A stretch of DNA of 64,000 bases from [Eubacterium] yurii subsp. margaretiae ATCC 43715 (GCA_000146855.1 GL405246.1:1101145-1165144), one strand, 5' to 3'. Shown: positions 9,837 through 17,921, numbered from the stretch's first letter. A program made the numbers and translations. The notes: generated by a model from the sequence alone, not told the origin.

Positions 9837-9854
9837 TATAAGAGGTGTTATAAT

Positions 9855-11768
9855 ATGATTGAATTCAACGTTGAAGAAATTACAGAAAATGATTTAATAG
9901 AAGTAGCAAATAAAATATTTTCGGATGAAGAGAAAGATTTTGAAAAAATAAAATCTGAAAAGTGGTATCAAACTTTTTTTCACGCTGTTACCTTTAATCA
10001 AGATGGAAAAAAATATATAGTAAATGGTGTTCGCTCATTGGCAAAATTACAACAACTTTTTATGACGATCTATGTAAAAAACTATAAACGAACTAATAAT
10101 CAGATAAATGAAATAATTGAAGTAGTAACTAAAAATAGTGAAGTTATAAAAAAATTTTATGGCACTTGTGTATTAAAACTTGAAGAGCAATCTTCTTTGA
10201 TTGAATTAGATGATTATGATGCAAAAATTTTAGCGTGGTTTTTGGGACAGTATCGTAATTCAGACGGCAATGTTCCCACTGAGGTTCAAAAATATAATCG
10301 TACAGTTTTAAATGCTTTATCTCAAAAAGTACCGGAAAAAATGGAGTATAGAAATCAAATTGGAAAATTAAAAAATCCTAAAGTGGTTTATAGATGCTTT
10401 ATTGAGCAAAGTGCTATTGATGGTACAATAGAAACAAGAGAATGGACTGAGGATATTTACAACTTTTTAGATGATTTTGAGTTAAGTATCAAATCAAAAA
10501 AACAAATAGAAGAGTCTGTAAAGTATGAAGTAAACATGGCAGGTACAGAATACCTTATTAATAAATATGCAAAAGAAGATTTAGATCTAAGTGCTACTGA
10601 TTTTTTATTCAATATTGAAGAATCTTCAAATCAAAAAAATAATAAACATGCAATATATGACAATATGTTAGATTTAGATAAAATTAATAATATTCTAACA
10701 GATTTGGAAGAAGAATTTTTATCAAAAAATTCATTTTCTTTCTTATATATATCTTCTCTATCTAAAAATGATTTATCGGAAGAAATTGTAAAAGAAAATA
10801 TTAGACTTCCAATTTTGATTGAAAGTATTGAAAAATCTTTTAAACATGGAAATGGTTTTGTTAAGGCTTTTAGATTTTGTGAGAAAAAAAATTTATATGA
10901 TTTTTCTGAAAAAATTAATGAGATCATAAAAGAAAAAGAAAAAGAAGAAAAAGAACAAAAAGAAGAAATAGAAGAAATAGAAGAAATAGCAAAAGATTAT
11001 TTTTTCATTGCAACTATTGACGGCTTATTCTTTTTTATAGATGACAAAATTGCATTTGTTGAATATGATTCAATAATATCTATAAATAAATTTCCTTATA
11101 ATTTTTTTGAAAATTGCATTAGTATTTTAGCTGACAAAGTAGATTGGTATACAGAAAATGGTGACTGTATACCTGGAGAAAATGAAATAGAAATTGCAGA
11201 TATTTATGTATCAGAAGATTATTTTGCTACATTAAGAAAAGGTATAGAAAATATTATAGATTTATTAGGTGTATATGTTGAGTCTAAATTCGATAAAATA
11301 GAAAGAATTGTAGGAAAATATATAAAATATATAACAACTTCCTCATTTTCTGAATATATAACAACTTCCTCATCTTCTAATGTGTACTTAGTTAATGAGT
11401 TTCATTATGGAGACTATGAAAAAAATAATAATCGTCTGATGAAAGCATTATCAAAATATGCGTTAAAGGTAAGAAAAGATGAGGTAATAGGTTTTATAGA
11501 TACTTCTATACTTAATAATGGTGGAGATGGTTTGCTATTTTCTAAGTATGGAATTGCATTTGATTGTGCATTTGAAAAGATATTTATAAGATATGATGAA
11601 ATAAGAAGTATGTCAATAAAAAAAGCATTCTTATTTGGGAAAGAATTAGTATTTTATGGTCATTTTTCAGAAAGAAAAGATAATAGTACCAATCCGAGCA
11701 TACAAGATATAAATTTTAACTTATATAGACTCAAAGATTGTTTAAAAGAAATTATGTATATACTATAA
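9855..11768 (+). CDS. Unknown multidomain protein, second gene of two-gene cassette
   Basis: 637 residues, not recognised. The first ~340 residues look alpha-helical. A charged coiled-coil segment rich in KEKEEKEQKEEIEE lies at about 360-380. Two beta-rich regions follow (about 383-470 and 530-637), each with a 'DGLFFF...FVEYDSI' or 'DGLLFSKYGIAF...IRYDEI' pattern reminiscent of bacterial PH-like/GRAM-type domains; this is inference. A 27-bp tandem duplication gives YITTSSFSE/YITTSSSSN. The ribosome site is AAGAGGTG. It lies 18 bases downstream of the 496-residue partner, which implies joint function. No membrane helix or signal peptide is evident. Confidence 0.6.
   Translation: MIEFNVEEITENDLIEVANKIFSDEEKDFEKIKSEKWYQTFFHAVTFNQDGKKYIVNGVRSLAKLQQLFMTIYVKNYKRTNNQINEIIEVVTKNSEVIKKFYGTCVLKLEEQSSLIELDDYDAKILAWFLGQYRNSDGNVPTEVQKYNRTVLNALSQKVPEKMEYRNQIGKLKNPKVVYRCFIEQSAIDGTIETREWTEDIYNFLDDFELSIKSKKQIEESVKYEVNMAGTEYLINKYAKEDLDLSATDFLFNIEESSNQKNNKHAIYDNMLDLDKINNILTDLEEEFLSKNSFSFLYISSLSKNDLSEEIVKENIRLPILIESIEKSFKHGNGFVKAFRFCEKKNLYDFSEKINEIIKEKEKEEKEQKEEIEEIEEIAKDYFFIATIDGLFFFIDDKIAFVEYDSIISINKFPYNFFENCISILADKVDWYTENGDCIPGENEIEIADIYVSEDYFATLRKGIENIIDLLGVYVESKFDKIERIVGKYIKYITTSSFSEYITTSSSSNVYLVNEFHYGDYEKNNNRLMKALSKYALKVRKDEVIGFIDTSILNNGGDGLLFSKYGIAFDCAFEKIFIRYDEIRSMSIKKAFLFGKELVFYGHFSERKDNSTNPSIQDINFNLYRLKDCLKEIMYIL
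11328..11381 (+). repeat. Two 27-bp tandem repeats within the 637-residue gene
   Basis: TATATAACAACTTCCTCAT followed by TTTCTGAA, then the same 19 bases followed by CTTCTAAT. The frame is kept, adding nine residues (YITTSSFSE / YITTSSSSN). This is typical of replication slippage. Confidence 0.75.
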
Positions 11769-11789
11769 CTTAACTTTTCAACATGGAAA
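11765..11789 (+). repeat. Right imperfect direct repeat flanking the two-gene cassette
   Basis: Matches 8094-8118 at 21 of 25 positions, the four differences being mostly transitions. It includes the stop codon of the 637-residue gene (11766-11768). Confidence 0.35.
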
Positions 11790-11857
11790 TAGACACTAAA
11801 TCACTTAAATTAAATGGAAGAAGTGAAATAAAAAAATTAGATTTAAAGGAGAAAATT

Positions 11858-11959
11858 ATGAAAAAGATTTTAAAATCTGTTGCAACTATAATATTATTTA
11901 TAGTTGTCAGGCTGAAGACAAACCCACAAAAACATATTTTTGTGGGTTTAATTTTTTGA
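11858..11959 (+). pseudogene. Remnant of a lipoprotein gene (signal peptide only)
   Basis: A perfect ribosome site (AAAGGAG, 11846-11852) precedes ATG 11858, which encodes MKKILKSVATIILFIVV, a typical lipoprotein signal start, and then VRLKTNPQKHIFVGLIF before a stop at residue 34. In the neighbouring frame the sequence after the hydrophobic stretch reads CQAEDKPTKTYF, as expected after a lipobox cysteine. The coding region runs straight into a terminator hairpin. The simplest reading is that a deletion removed almost the whole mature protein and left the leader fused to the terminator. A functional 33-residue peptide is possible but less likely. Confidence 0.5.
11920..11957 (+). terminator. 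Strong rho-independent terminator
   Basis: AAACCCACAAAAA (11920-11932) pairs perfectly with TTTTTGTGGGTTT (11937-11949) across a four-base loop, followed by AATTTTTT. It ends the transcript of the two-gene cassette and the lipoprotein remnant. Confidence 0.85.
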
Positions 11960-12151
11960 TTAGAATTTTGAGGGAGTGTAAATAGTTTTGTGTATAGCCT
12001 TTCCTTCTTATGGTAAAACTACACTTAATTTATTAATTTTTTGATAGATATTTTAAACGGTGATTAGTATTAATTATTTTATTAGATTATAGTAAAAACT
12101 GTAATTTTATAAAGATGAATTTTATAACCATCAATATTATTACAAACTATA

Positions 12152-12565
12152 TCATCTTCTCAATATCTCCATTGCTTTTTTATATTTTTTGACTCTCTCC
12201 AAATCCTTTTCTGTTGGATTTTTTAATCTTTTTAAATTGCTATTATGTTTTAAGTCACTTAGTTTTACTTGTTTTGCTATGTCATCACTTTTGATTTTTT
12301 CTATATAGTCAAAATATGATTCATTCTTTTTATGAGTTAGTAATACTAAAGAGTGTTTTTGCTCTTCTGTTAGAAAATCTAAATCTTCTATGGTGTAGTT
12401 GCTATCTTCTAAGACATCATGTAATAGGGCTACAATTTTAGCGTCTTTTGTTTTTACACCAAAAGATACTGCAAGTGGATGAAATATATATACTCTACCT
12501 GCCTTGTCTTTTTGCCCTTTGTGTGCTTGGAACATTATAATCAATGCCTTTATATAATTTATCAT
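12152..12565 (-). CDS. Small HD-domain hydrolase (RelA/SpoT hydrolase-domain type)
   Basis: 137 residues comprising only an HD_4-type domain: H15 in FQAHKGQ, H29 in IFHP, the HD pair at 49-50 in LLHDVLED with the following Glu-Asp, and D104/N108 in KLSDLKHNSN. These correspond to the metal and substrate ligands of the (p)ppGpp hydrolase half of Rel/SpoT and of Mesh1-like small alarmone hydrolases. There is no synthetase domain. A manganese-dependent (p)ppGpp or related nucleotide hydrolase is the best guess. Many such stand-alone HD proteins are annotated as GTP pyrophosphokinase without proof. It is a single gene read leftward. Confidence 0.7.
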   Translation of the reverse strand: MINYIKALIIMFQAHKGQKDKAGRVYIFHPLAVSFGVKTKDAKIVALLHDVLEDSNYTIEDLDFLTEEQKHSLVLLTHKKNESYFDYIEKIKSDDIAKQVKLSDLKHNSNLKRLKNPTEKDLERVKKYKKAMEILRR

Positions 12566-12720
12566 TGTGTGTTACTCCAATTATAATAATTAAATTATAA
12601 TTCATAAGAGAATGAGAGTATAAGGTTCATACAACTTAATATAGTGAAATTAAATTTTATATGAAACAATAAGATGGTATATGTAATTAATTTTTTAATT
12701 TGAGATGGCTTTATGACTTA

Positions 12721-13086
12721 TTACAAGCTACTCCACTTTATACAGTTTGGTTTGTCACAATCTATAAAAAATTGTTCCGCACATTTTATTGCATCATCAA
12801 GAAGAATTACGGAATTTGCCGGCATAGTAATTTCATCATTGTTAAGTTTAAAAGATATATCTTCATATCCGTATCCAACGGATTGAAAGACAGTACCCTT
12901 ATCATCTATGAAAAAATGCAAGCATGCATAGTTGTCATTAATTAAAATAACAAGGATAGGATAATCATTCTTATCTTTGCTAATCCATAGTTCATCAAAT
13001 ACATTTTCTGCACATTTTAGAATATACCTTTTCATTTCATCAATAGTATAACATTCATAGTTGCCAATATTACTTGAAATATACAT
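12721..13086 (-). CDS. Imm1-type immunity protein (orphan)
   Basis: 121 residues. The pattern DELWISKDKNDYPILVILI, then NDNYACLHFFID..GTVFQSVG, then MPANSVILLDDAIKCAEQFF and a C-terminal KPNCIKW matches the Imm1 family, small cytoplasmic proteins that neutralise deaminase or nuclease toxins of polymorphic toxin systems. No toxin gene, secretion leader or repeat-rich precursor adjoins it; neighbours are an HD hydrolase and a non-coding repeat region. It may be a stand-alone immunity gene protecting against neighbours' toxins, or a relic. The assignment is by recall of the family pattern, not a search. Confidence 0.6.
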   Translation of the reverse strand: MYISSNIGNYECYTIDEMKRYILKCAENVFDELWISKDKNDYPILVILINDNYACLHFFIDDKGTVFQSVGYGYEDISFKLNNDEITMPANSVILLDDAIKCAEQFFIDCDKPNCIKWSSL

Positions 13087-13109
13087 AAAAATCTCTCCAC
13101 TTTCTTATG

Positions 13110-13226
13110 ATACTAATCGCCATTTATGATAATAAGTATCTATTTCAAACTGATATTATATATTATATGTTTTACAATGACCTTGTTATGATGTAATTAC
13201 ATGGCTTTTTAATAAGTTTTTAGTAT
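13110..13226 (+). repeat. Dispersed repeat family 1 (MITE-like), copy 3
   Basis: 117 bp from ATACTAATCGCCATTTATG to AATAAGTTTTTAGTAT. Closest to the copy at 5782-5898: both ends and the AAGTATCTATTT block are shared. It starts 24 bp upstream of the Imm1-type gene, so it could affect that gene's promoter. Confidence 0.65.
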
Positions 13227-13361
13227 AAGTTTGAAAATCAAAACAAAAAATCAATTAAATACATATAATTTCTAATTTTACAAAGCATTTCTAAAATACA
13301 ATGTCCTACTTAGCTTGATACTTTTTTAATCTTTGAATTAGTTATTAATGCTATTATCTAA

Positions 13362-13520
13362 TTAATCTATGGATAATATCAATAGTTTTTTTAATAGTAT
13401 ATGATTTATTACTTTATCTATTATCTTATTGGATTTTAACATAAGTATTTAATTCAAATAATATAGGATTTTTAAATATATTACATATGCTTATAAGATT
13501 AATTATCCATTATTCTACTA
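13362..13520 (+). repeat. Dispersed repeat family 2, copy B
   Basis: Starts TTAATCTATGGATAATAT and ends TTATCCATTATTCTACTA, about 159 bp. It shares the ends and about 50 bp of the 5' half with 675-773 (inverted); the middle is about 60 bp longer. Together with copy 3 of family 1 it fills most of the 531-bp gap 13087-13617. No gene is seen there. Confidence 0.4.
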
Positions 13521-13617
13521 AATATATGTCTAAGTATCTGAAAAATCAATTTTTTTAAAATATTTTTAAATTCAATAGTAGCTTAAAAAGTAATCATGAG
13601 ATATTAAAAAACTTTTG

Positions 13618-14559
13618 TTAAATAAGCTTTAGCAGACTCAAGGAAAATACCCACATAAAGATGGTAAAGCAAGAGATTACAGTGGAAAATACCACTAATT
13701 GTGTGGAAAGTTCACTGTCACATCCCATTTGTTGAGCCATAATTGCTGAACTGACAGCAATAGGTGCGCAGTACATAGCTATCAGTGCGACTATTTTTTC
13801 AGAAGAAAATCCGAGTGATATAGCAAGACTAAGAAAAATCAACGGTACAATTAATAGTTTTGCACTAAGTGTGACTATTAAATCCTTCATATTAGAAGAT
13901 ACTGATGAAAAGTCAAGATCTGCTCCCAGTAAAAACATAGGTAATACTCCACCTAATTTTGACAGATCTATGACTGCCTTGTCAATAAAAATAGGAAGAT
14001 TAATACCTGTAACAGATATCAATATACCTGATAATGATGCTATAATCATAGGATTTTTAATAACTTGAAGAGCTATTTCTTTTAATTTTATCTTACTTTG
14101 TCCACCATAAATAGATAATATAACAACAGCAAAGAAATTATACAAAGGGATAACAACCATTATCAATATTGCAGCAGTTGCTGAAGCTTTTTCTCCGGCG
14201 ATATGTGATGTTAGAGGTATTCCAAGAATTACAAAGTTGCTTCGGTATATTCCTTGTATCATTGAGCCTTGTTTTTTTCTCTCTTTTTCAAAATATGGAA
14301 CTATAAATATACTTATACTTATGATTATAACTATACTTATCATTGCATATATCAATAATTTTGCGTCAATTATTTCTTTTACATTAGTATGGATTATATT
14401 ACTGAAAGTGAGAATAGGTAGAAAAAATTTGAAACATAGAGAGTTCATATTTTTAATAGTATGCTTATCTAAAAGCTTATATTTTTTCAAGAGATAACCC
14501 ATTATAACTATTAAAGTTATTGGCACTATAGCGTTAAATGCAATTTTGAAACTATCCAT
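13618..14559 (-). CDS. AEC family transporter (auxin efflux carrier fold)
   Basis: 313 residues with about ten hydrophobic segments in two halves, beginning FNAIVPITLIVIMGYLLKK and including the FKFFLPILTFSNI and MYCAPIAVSSAIMAQQMG segments typical of the Membrane_trans/AEC family. Bacterial members export or import small carboxylates such as malate; the substrate here is unknown. An ATG eight codons upstream (14583) exists, but AAGGAGA lies between the two and sits correctly for ATG 14559. It is transcribed alone, leftward, with a 500-bp spacer on either side. Confidence 0.8.
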   Translation of the reverse strand: MDSFKIAFNAIVPITLIVIMGYLLKKYKLLDKHTIKNMNSLCFKFFLPILTFSNIIHTNVKEIIDAKLLIYAMISIVIIISISIFIVPYFEKERKKQGSMIQGIYRSNFVILGIPLTSHIAGEKASATAAILIMVVIPLYNFFAVVILSIYGGQSKIKLKEIALQVIKNPMIIASLSGILISVTGINLPIFIDKAVIDLSKLGGVLPMFLLGADLDFSSVSSNMKDLIVTLSAKLLIVPLIFLSLAISLGFSSEKIVALIAMYCAPIAVSSAIMAQQMGCDSELSTQLVVFSTVISCFTIFMWVFSLSLLKLI

Positions 14560-14898
14560 ATCTTTCTCCTTGATATTTTCCATCTTAAAGCTTTCGAAAT
14601 TTGTATTAAATTCTTGTATATAAAATAGAAAGCGGCTTTTAAATTTATTTGAAATTCAATATTTAAAGTAAAGATGTTAAGTTATTATGTCGAAGAATAA
14701 ATATATTAAATAAAGTAATAGAATTTAGTATATTTAAGCGAAATGTAAAAAAATGATATTTAGACTTTTTCTTGAAATTTAAATAATACATTGATTTTAT
14801 GACATATTACTAAAAATATAATTATAATACCCAATATTTGTTTTATAAATGAAAAATGTGGAATAATAAGAGGGCGGGAGTTTTCAATTTTTATAACA

Positions 14899-14926
14899 CG
14901 TTATGTTTTAAGATTATAACATAACG
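14899..14926. promoter_or_regulatory. 9-bp dyad, possible operator
   Basis: CGTTATGTT (14899-14907) and AACATAACG (14918-14926) form a perfect dyad with a 10-base spacer, lying in the divergent gap between the AEC transporter and the nfn operon, about 90 bp upstream of the nfn -35. The regulator is unknown. The rest of 14560-15016 is featureless AT-rich sequence. Confidence 0.3.
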
Positions 14927-15016
14927 GGGAAGATTGTAAAACATATATAAAAAATATTTATTTATGAACTATAGTTTTGTTTTTTAACAATATTTCTGAA
15001 AAAAATTTATTATCAC

Positions 15017-15046
15017 TTGACAAAAGCATACTAAAAAAGTTACAAT
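15017..15046 (+). promoter_or_regulatory. Sigma-A-type promoter of the nfn operon
   Basis: TTGACA (15017-15022), an 18-base spacer, then TACAAT (15041-15046). Transcription would begin near 15053, which rules out an ATG at 15050 as start of the next gene. Confidence 0.6.
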
Positions 15047-15085
15047 TAGATGTTCAAAATAGTTATTAAATTAAAGAGGACGAGT

Positions 15086-15484
15086 ATGTACCAAATATTC
15101 GGAGATGAGATATACAGTAGCTTGGATATATCAAGTTTGCTGAAAGAAAATTACGATATAGATACTATAACTGATCTTACAAAATCAACTTCAAGAGAAG
15201 ACACTATTGCCTTAAAGTGCAGTATTGATATTGGGAAGGTAATGGGCTGTGGTTTTGATATGACAGATATTAAACAATTTGAAGATGTTATGACAAAGTG
15301 TGAGTCCTATGTGGATGAGTCGATGACTTCTTTGAAGGTAAAATATTCACTTCATAAAATCAGAGCCTATAAATATGATCAAATAAGTCAAAAGATAGTT
15401 TTTATAGTGTGTATTATGTACATTGAGTCTGCGAGAAAAAAGATAAATGATGTATTTAAGAGATTGTTGAAAAATAATGATTAA
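15086..15484 (+). CDS. Unknown protein upstream of nfnA
   Basis: 132 residues, no family recognised. Mixed alpha/beta composition, a cysteine in MGCGFDMTD and another late in the chain, one modestly hydrophobic segment (IVFIVCIMYI, about 105-115) and a basic C-terminus. AGAGG precedes ATG 15086, and the promoter position excludes the earlier ATG. It ends 41 bases before nfnA and is probably co-transcribed with it, so a link to redox metabolism is possible but unproven. Confidence 0.55.
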   Translation: MYQIFGDEIYSSLDISSLLKENYDIDTITDLTKSTSREDTIALKCSIDIGKVMGCGFDMTDIKQFEDVMTKCESYVDESMTSLKVKYSLHKIRAYKYDQISQKIVFIVCIMYIESARKKINDVFKRLLKNND

Positions 15485-15525
15485 AAAATTTTCATTAATA
15501 TATATAATTTAAGAAAGGAAAATAT

Positions 15526-16419
15526 ATGTATAAAATAGTAGCTAAAAGAATGTTGCAAAGCAATATATGTCTTATGGATGTTGAAGCCAAAAGATGTGCA
15601 CATTCTTTTTTACCGGGTCAGTTTCTTGTAGTAAAAATGGATGAAAAAGGAGAGAGAATTCCTCTTACCATCTGTGATGTCAATAAGGAAAAGGGATTGA
15701 TAACGATAGTTTTTCAGACAGTAGGTGATTCTACAAATAGAATGGCGCTTTTAGAAGTAGGAGATTATTTTGAAGATGTCGTAGGACCTCTTGGTAATCC
15801 GTCGGAATTGGTGGAAAAATCAAAAGAAGAACTTCAAAAGATGAATATAGTATTCATAGCAGGTGGTGTTGGTGCTGCTCCTGTATATCCGCAAGTAAAG
15901 TATCTTCATGAAATTGGGGTTGACTGTGATGTTATTATAGGTGCAAGATCAAAGGATATATTGATACTTGATGAAGAAATGGGAAAGGTCTGTAAAAATC
16001 TATATTTGGCAACAGATGATGGTAGTCTCGGATTCCATGGCAATGCTTCTCAATGTCTTGAAGATTTGGTTAAAAACAAGGGAGAGAAGTATGACCATGC
16101 TGTGATTATAGGGCCTATGATAATGATGAAATTTACTACAATGATGACAAAAAGTCTTGGTATTCCTACAGTAGTATCATTAAACAGTATAATGGTTGAT
16201 GCTACAGGTATGTGCGGTGCATGTAGAGTATCTGTCGGTAATGAAGTAAAATTTACCTGTGTAGACGGTCCGGAATTTGACGGATATGAAGTAAATTTTG
16301 ATGAAGCAATGAGAAGACAGACTATGTATAAAACTGAAGAGGGCAAAAAATTGTTGAGGCAAAAAGATAAGGGTACTCATGGTAAAAATCCTTATTGTGA
16401 TTGCAAGGAGGAAGAATAA
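15526..16419 (+). CDS. nfnA: NfnA, NADH-dependent reduced ferredoxin:NADP+ oxidoreductase small subunit
   Basis: 297 residues: an FAD-binding barrel (LPGQFLVVKMD, IPLTICD, about 1-95), an NAD-binding half (MNIVFIAGGVGAAPVYPQ, about 105-220) and a C-terminal [2Fe-2S] site with MCGACR and further cysteines. This is the dihydroorotate-dehydrogenase electron-transfer-subunit fold of NfnA/sulfide dehydrogenase beta. With NfnB it couples NADPH, ferredoxin and NAD by flavin-based electron bifurcation in the cytoplasm of anaerobes. nfnB starts two bases after its stop. The C-terminal tail ending in CDCKEEE is charged. An alternative is a ferredoxin-NADP reductase serving glutamate synthase, but the pairing supports Nfn. 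Confidence 0.85.
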   Translation: MYKIVAKRMLQSNICLMDVEAKRCAHSFLPGQFLVVKMDEKGERIPLTICDVNKEKGLITIVFQTVGDSTNRMALLEVGDYFEDVVGPLGNPSELVEKSKEELQKMNIVFIAGGVGAAPVYPQVKYLHEIGVDCDVIIGARSKDILILDEEMGKVCKNLYLATDDGSLGFHGNASQCLEDLVKNKGEKYDHAVIIGPMIMMKFTTMMTKSLGIPTVVSLNSIMVDATGMCGACRVSVGNEVKFTCVDGPEFDGYEVNFDEAMRRQTMYKTEEGKKLLRQKDKGTHGKNPYCDCKEEE

Positions 16420-16421
16420 TA

Positions 16422-17852
16422 ATGGGAGAAGTAAAACCTTTAATTAAAAATACAAAACCAAAATCTTTGAGAGTTCCTGTAAGAGAACAGGATCCGCATG
16501 AAAGAGCTACAAACTTTGATGAAGTTTGTTACGGATATAATCTTGAAGAAGCCATAGAAGAATCAAAGAGATGTCTAAGTTGTAAAAATGCAAGGTGTAT
16601 AGGTACTTGTCCGGTAGGTATAAATATACCTGAATTCATTAAGAAGATAATAGAAAAAGATATAGAAGGTGCAGGTAGAGTAATAGCTGAATCTTCAGCT
16701 TTGCCTGCTGTATGCGGTAGAGTTTGTCCTCAGGAGTCACAATGCGAGATGACGTGTATAATGGGGATAAAAAATGAACCTGTATCAATAGGTAAGTTGG
16801 AAAGATTCGTAGCAGATACTAATATGAAAAACGGAGTAGTATTTGGTGAAAAATTACCTCCAAAAAATATAAAGGTAGCAATTATAGGAGCCGGCCCGGC
16901 AGGACTTACTGCTGCAGGAGATTTGGCGAGAAAAGGCTATGATGTAACAATTTTTGAGGCTCTTCACAAAGCCGGTGGTGTACTTGTCTATGGTATACCT
17001 GAGTTCAGACTACCTAAGGAAGATATAGTAAAAAATGAAATTCAAAATATAATAAACTTAGGAGTGAAGATAGAAACTAATGTAGTTGTTGGTAGGACTG
17101 TAACTATAGAACAACTTATGAATGAAGAAGATTTCAAGGCTGTATTTATAGGTTCAGGTGCCGGACTTCCTAAGTTTATGGGAATTCCTGGAGAAACTGC
17201 AAATGGAGTATTTTCTGCAAATGAGTTTTTAACAAGAGCCAATCTTATGAAGGCTGTTGATGACAGCTATGATACACCTGTAAAAAAGAGTGTGCATTGC
17301 GTGACTGTTGGTGGTGGTAATGTTGCAATGGATGCTGCAAGAACTATATTAAGATTGGGTTCTAAGTCTACAATAGTTTATAGACGTTCAATGGAAGAGC
17401 TTCCTGCAAGAGTGGAAGAAGTACATCATGCTAAAGAAGAGGGAGTAAACTTTGAGCTTCTTACAAATCCTGTAGAAATATTGGAAGATGAAAAAGGAAA
17501 TGTAAAAGGTATAAAATGTGTTAGAATGGAACTTGGTGAACCTGATGAATCAGGAAGAAGGTCTCCTAAGGTAATAGAAGGTTCTGAATTTGTAATTGAA
17601 TGTGATACAGTAATAATGTCGCTTGGAACCTCTCCTAACCCTCTTATCAGTTCTACAACATCAGGTCTTGAGATAAATAAGCATAAATGTATAATAGTTG
17701 ATGAAGCTACAGGAAAAACTTCAGTAGAAGGTGTTTATGCCGGCGGAGATGCTGTTACAGGAGCTGCAACGGTTATTCTTGCAATGGGAGCAGGAAAGGT
17801 AGCTGCAAAAGCTATGGATGAGTATTTGGTAGAAAAATACAATTTAAAATAG
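16422..17852 (+). CDS. nfnB: NfnB, NADH-dependent reduced ferredoxin:NADP+ oxidoreductase large subunit
   Basis: 476 residues of the glutamate-synthase-small-subunit type. The N-terminal half has two cysteine clusters for [4Fe-4S] centres (CLSCKNARCIGTCPVG and CGRVCPQESQCEMTC), followed by the FAD site IIGAGPAGLTAAGDLARKG and the NADP site VTVGGGNVAMDAARTILRLG, ending with VYAGGDAVTGAATVILAMGAG. It oxidises NADPH at its FAD and bifurcates electrons to ferredoxin and, through NfnA, NAD+. A TTG at 16401 extends the frame, but AAGGAGGAAG lies between it and ATG 16422, so the ATG is the start. Co-transcribed with nfnA. Confidence 0.85.
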   Translation: MGEVKPLIKNTKPKSLRVPVREQDPHERATNFDEVCYGYNLEEAIEESKRCLSCKNARCIGTCPVGINIPEFIKKIIEKDIEGAGRVIAESSALPAVCGRVCPQESQCEMTCIMGIKNEPVSIGKLERFVADTNMKNGVVFGEKLPPKNIKVAIIGAGPAGLTAAGDLARKGYDVTIFEALHKAGGVLVYGIPEFRLPKEDIVKNEIQNIINLGVKIETNVVVGRTVTIEQLMNEEDFKAVFIGSGAGLPKFMGIPGETANGVFSANEFLTRANLMKAVDDSYDTPVKKSVHCVTVGGGNVAMDAARTILRLGSKSTIVYRRSMEELPARVEEVHHAKEEGVNFELLTNPVEILEDEKGNVKGIKCVRMELGEPDESGRRSPKVIEGSEFVIECDTVIMSLGTSPNPLISSTTSGLEINKHKCIIVDEATGKTSVEGVYAGGDAVTGAATVILAMGAGKVAAKAMDEYLVEKYNLK

Positions 17853-17921
17853 ATTTGTGTAGATAATAATTATTTTAATTGCTGAATTTATTTTAACAAG
17901 CAAAAAAATAAATATAAAAAT

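Noticed and set aside
8346..11768. Toxin partner for the Imm1-type protein
   Set aside because: Neither protein has a secretion leader, repeat-rich N-terminus or recognisable toxin C-terminal domain, and the genes are separated by a terminator and an opposite-strand gene.
12700..12945. Open frame antisense to the Imm1-type gene
   Set aside because: The minus-strand frame matches a family pattern; this one is hydrophobic noise.
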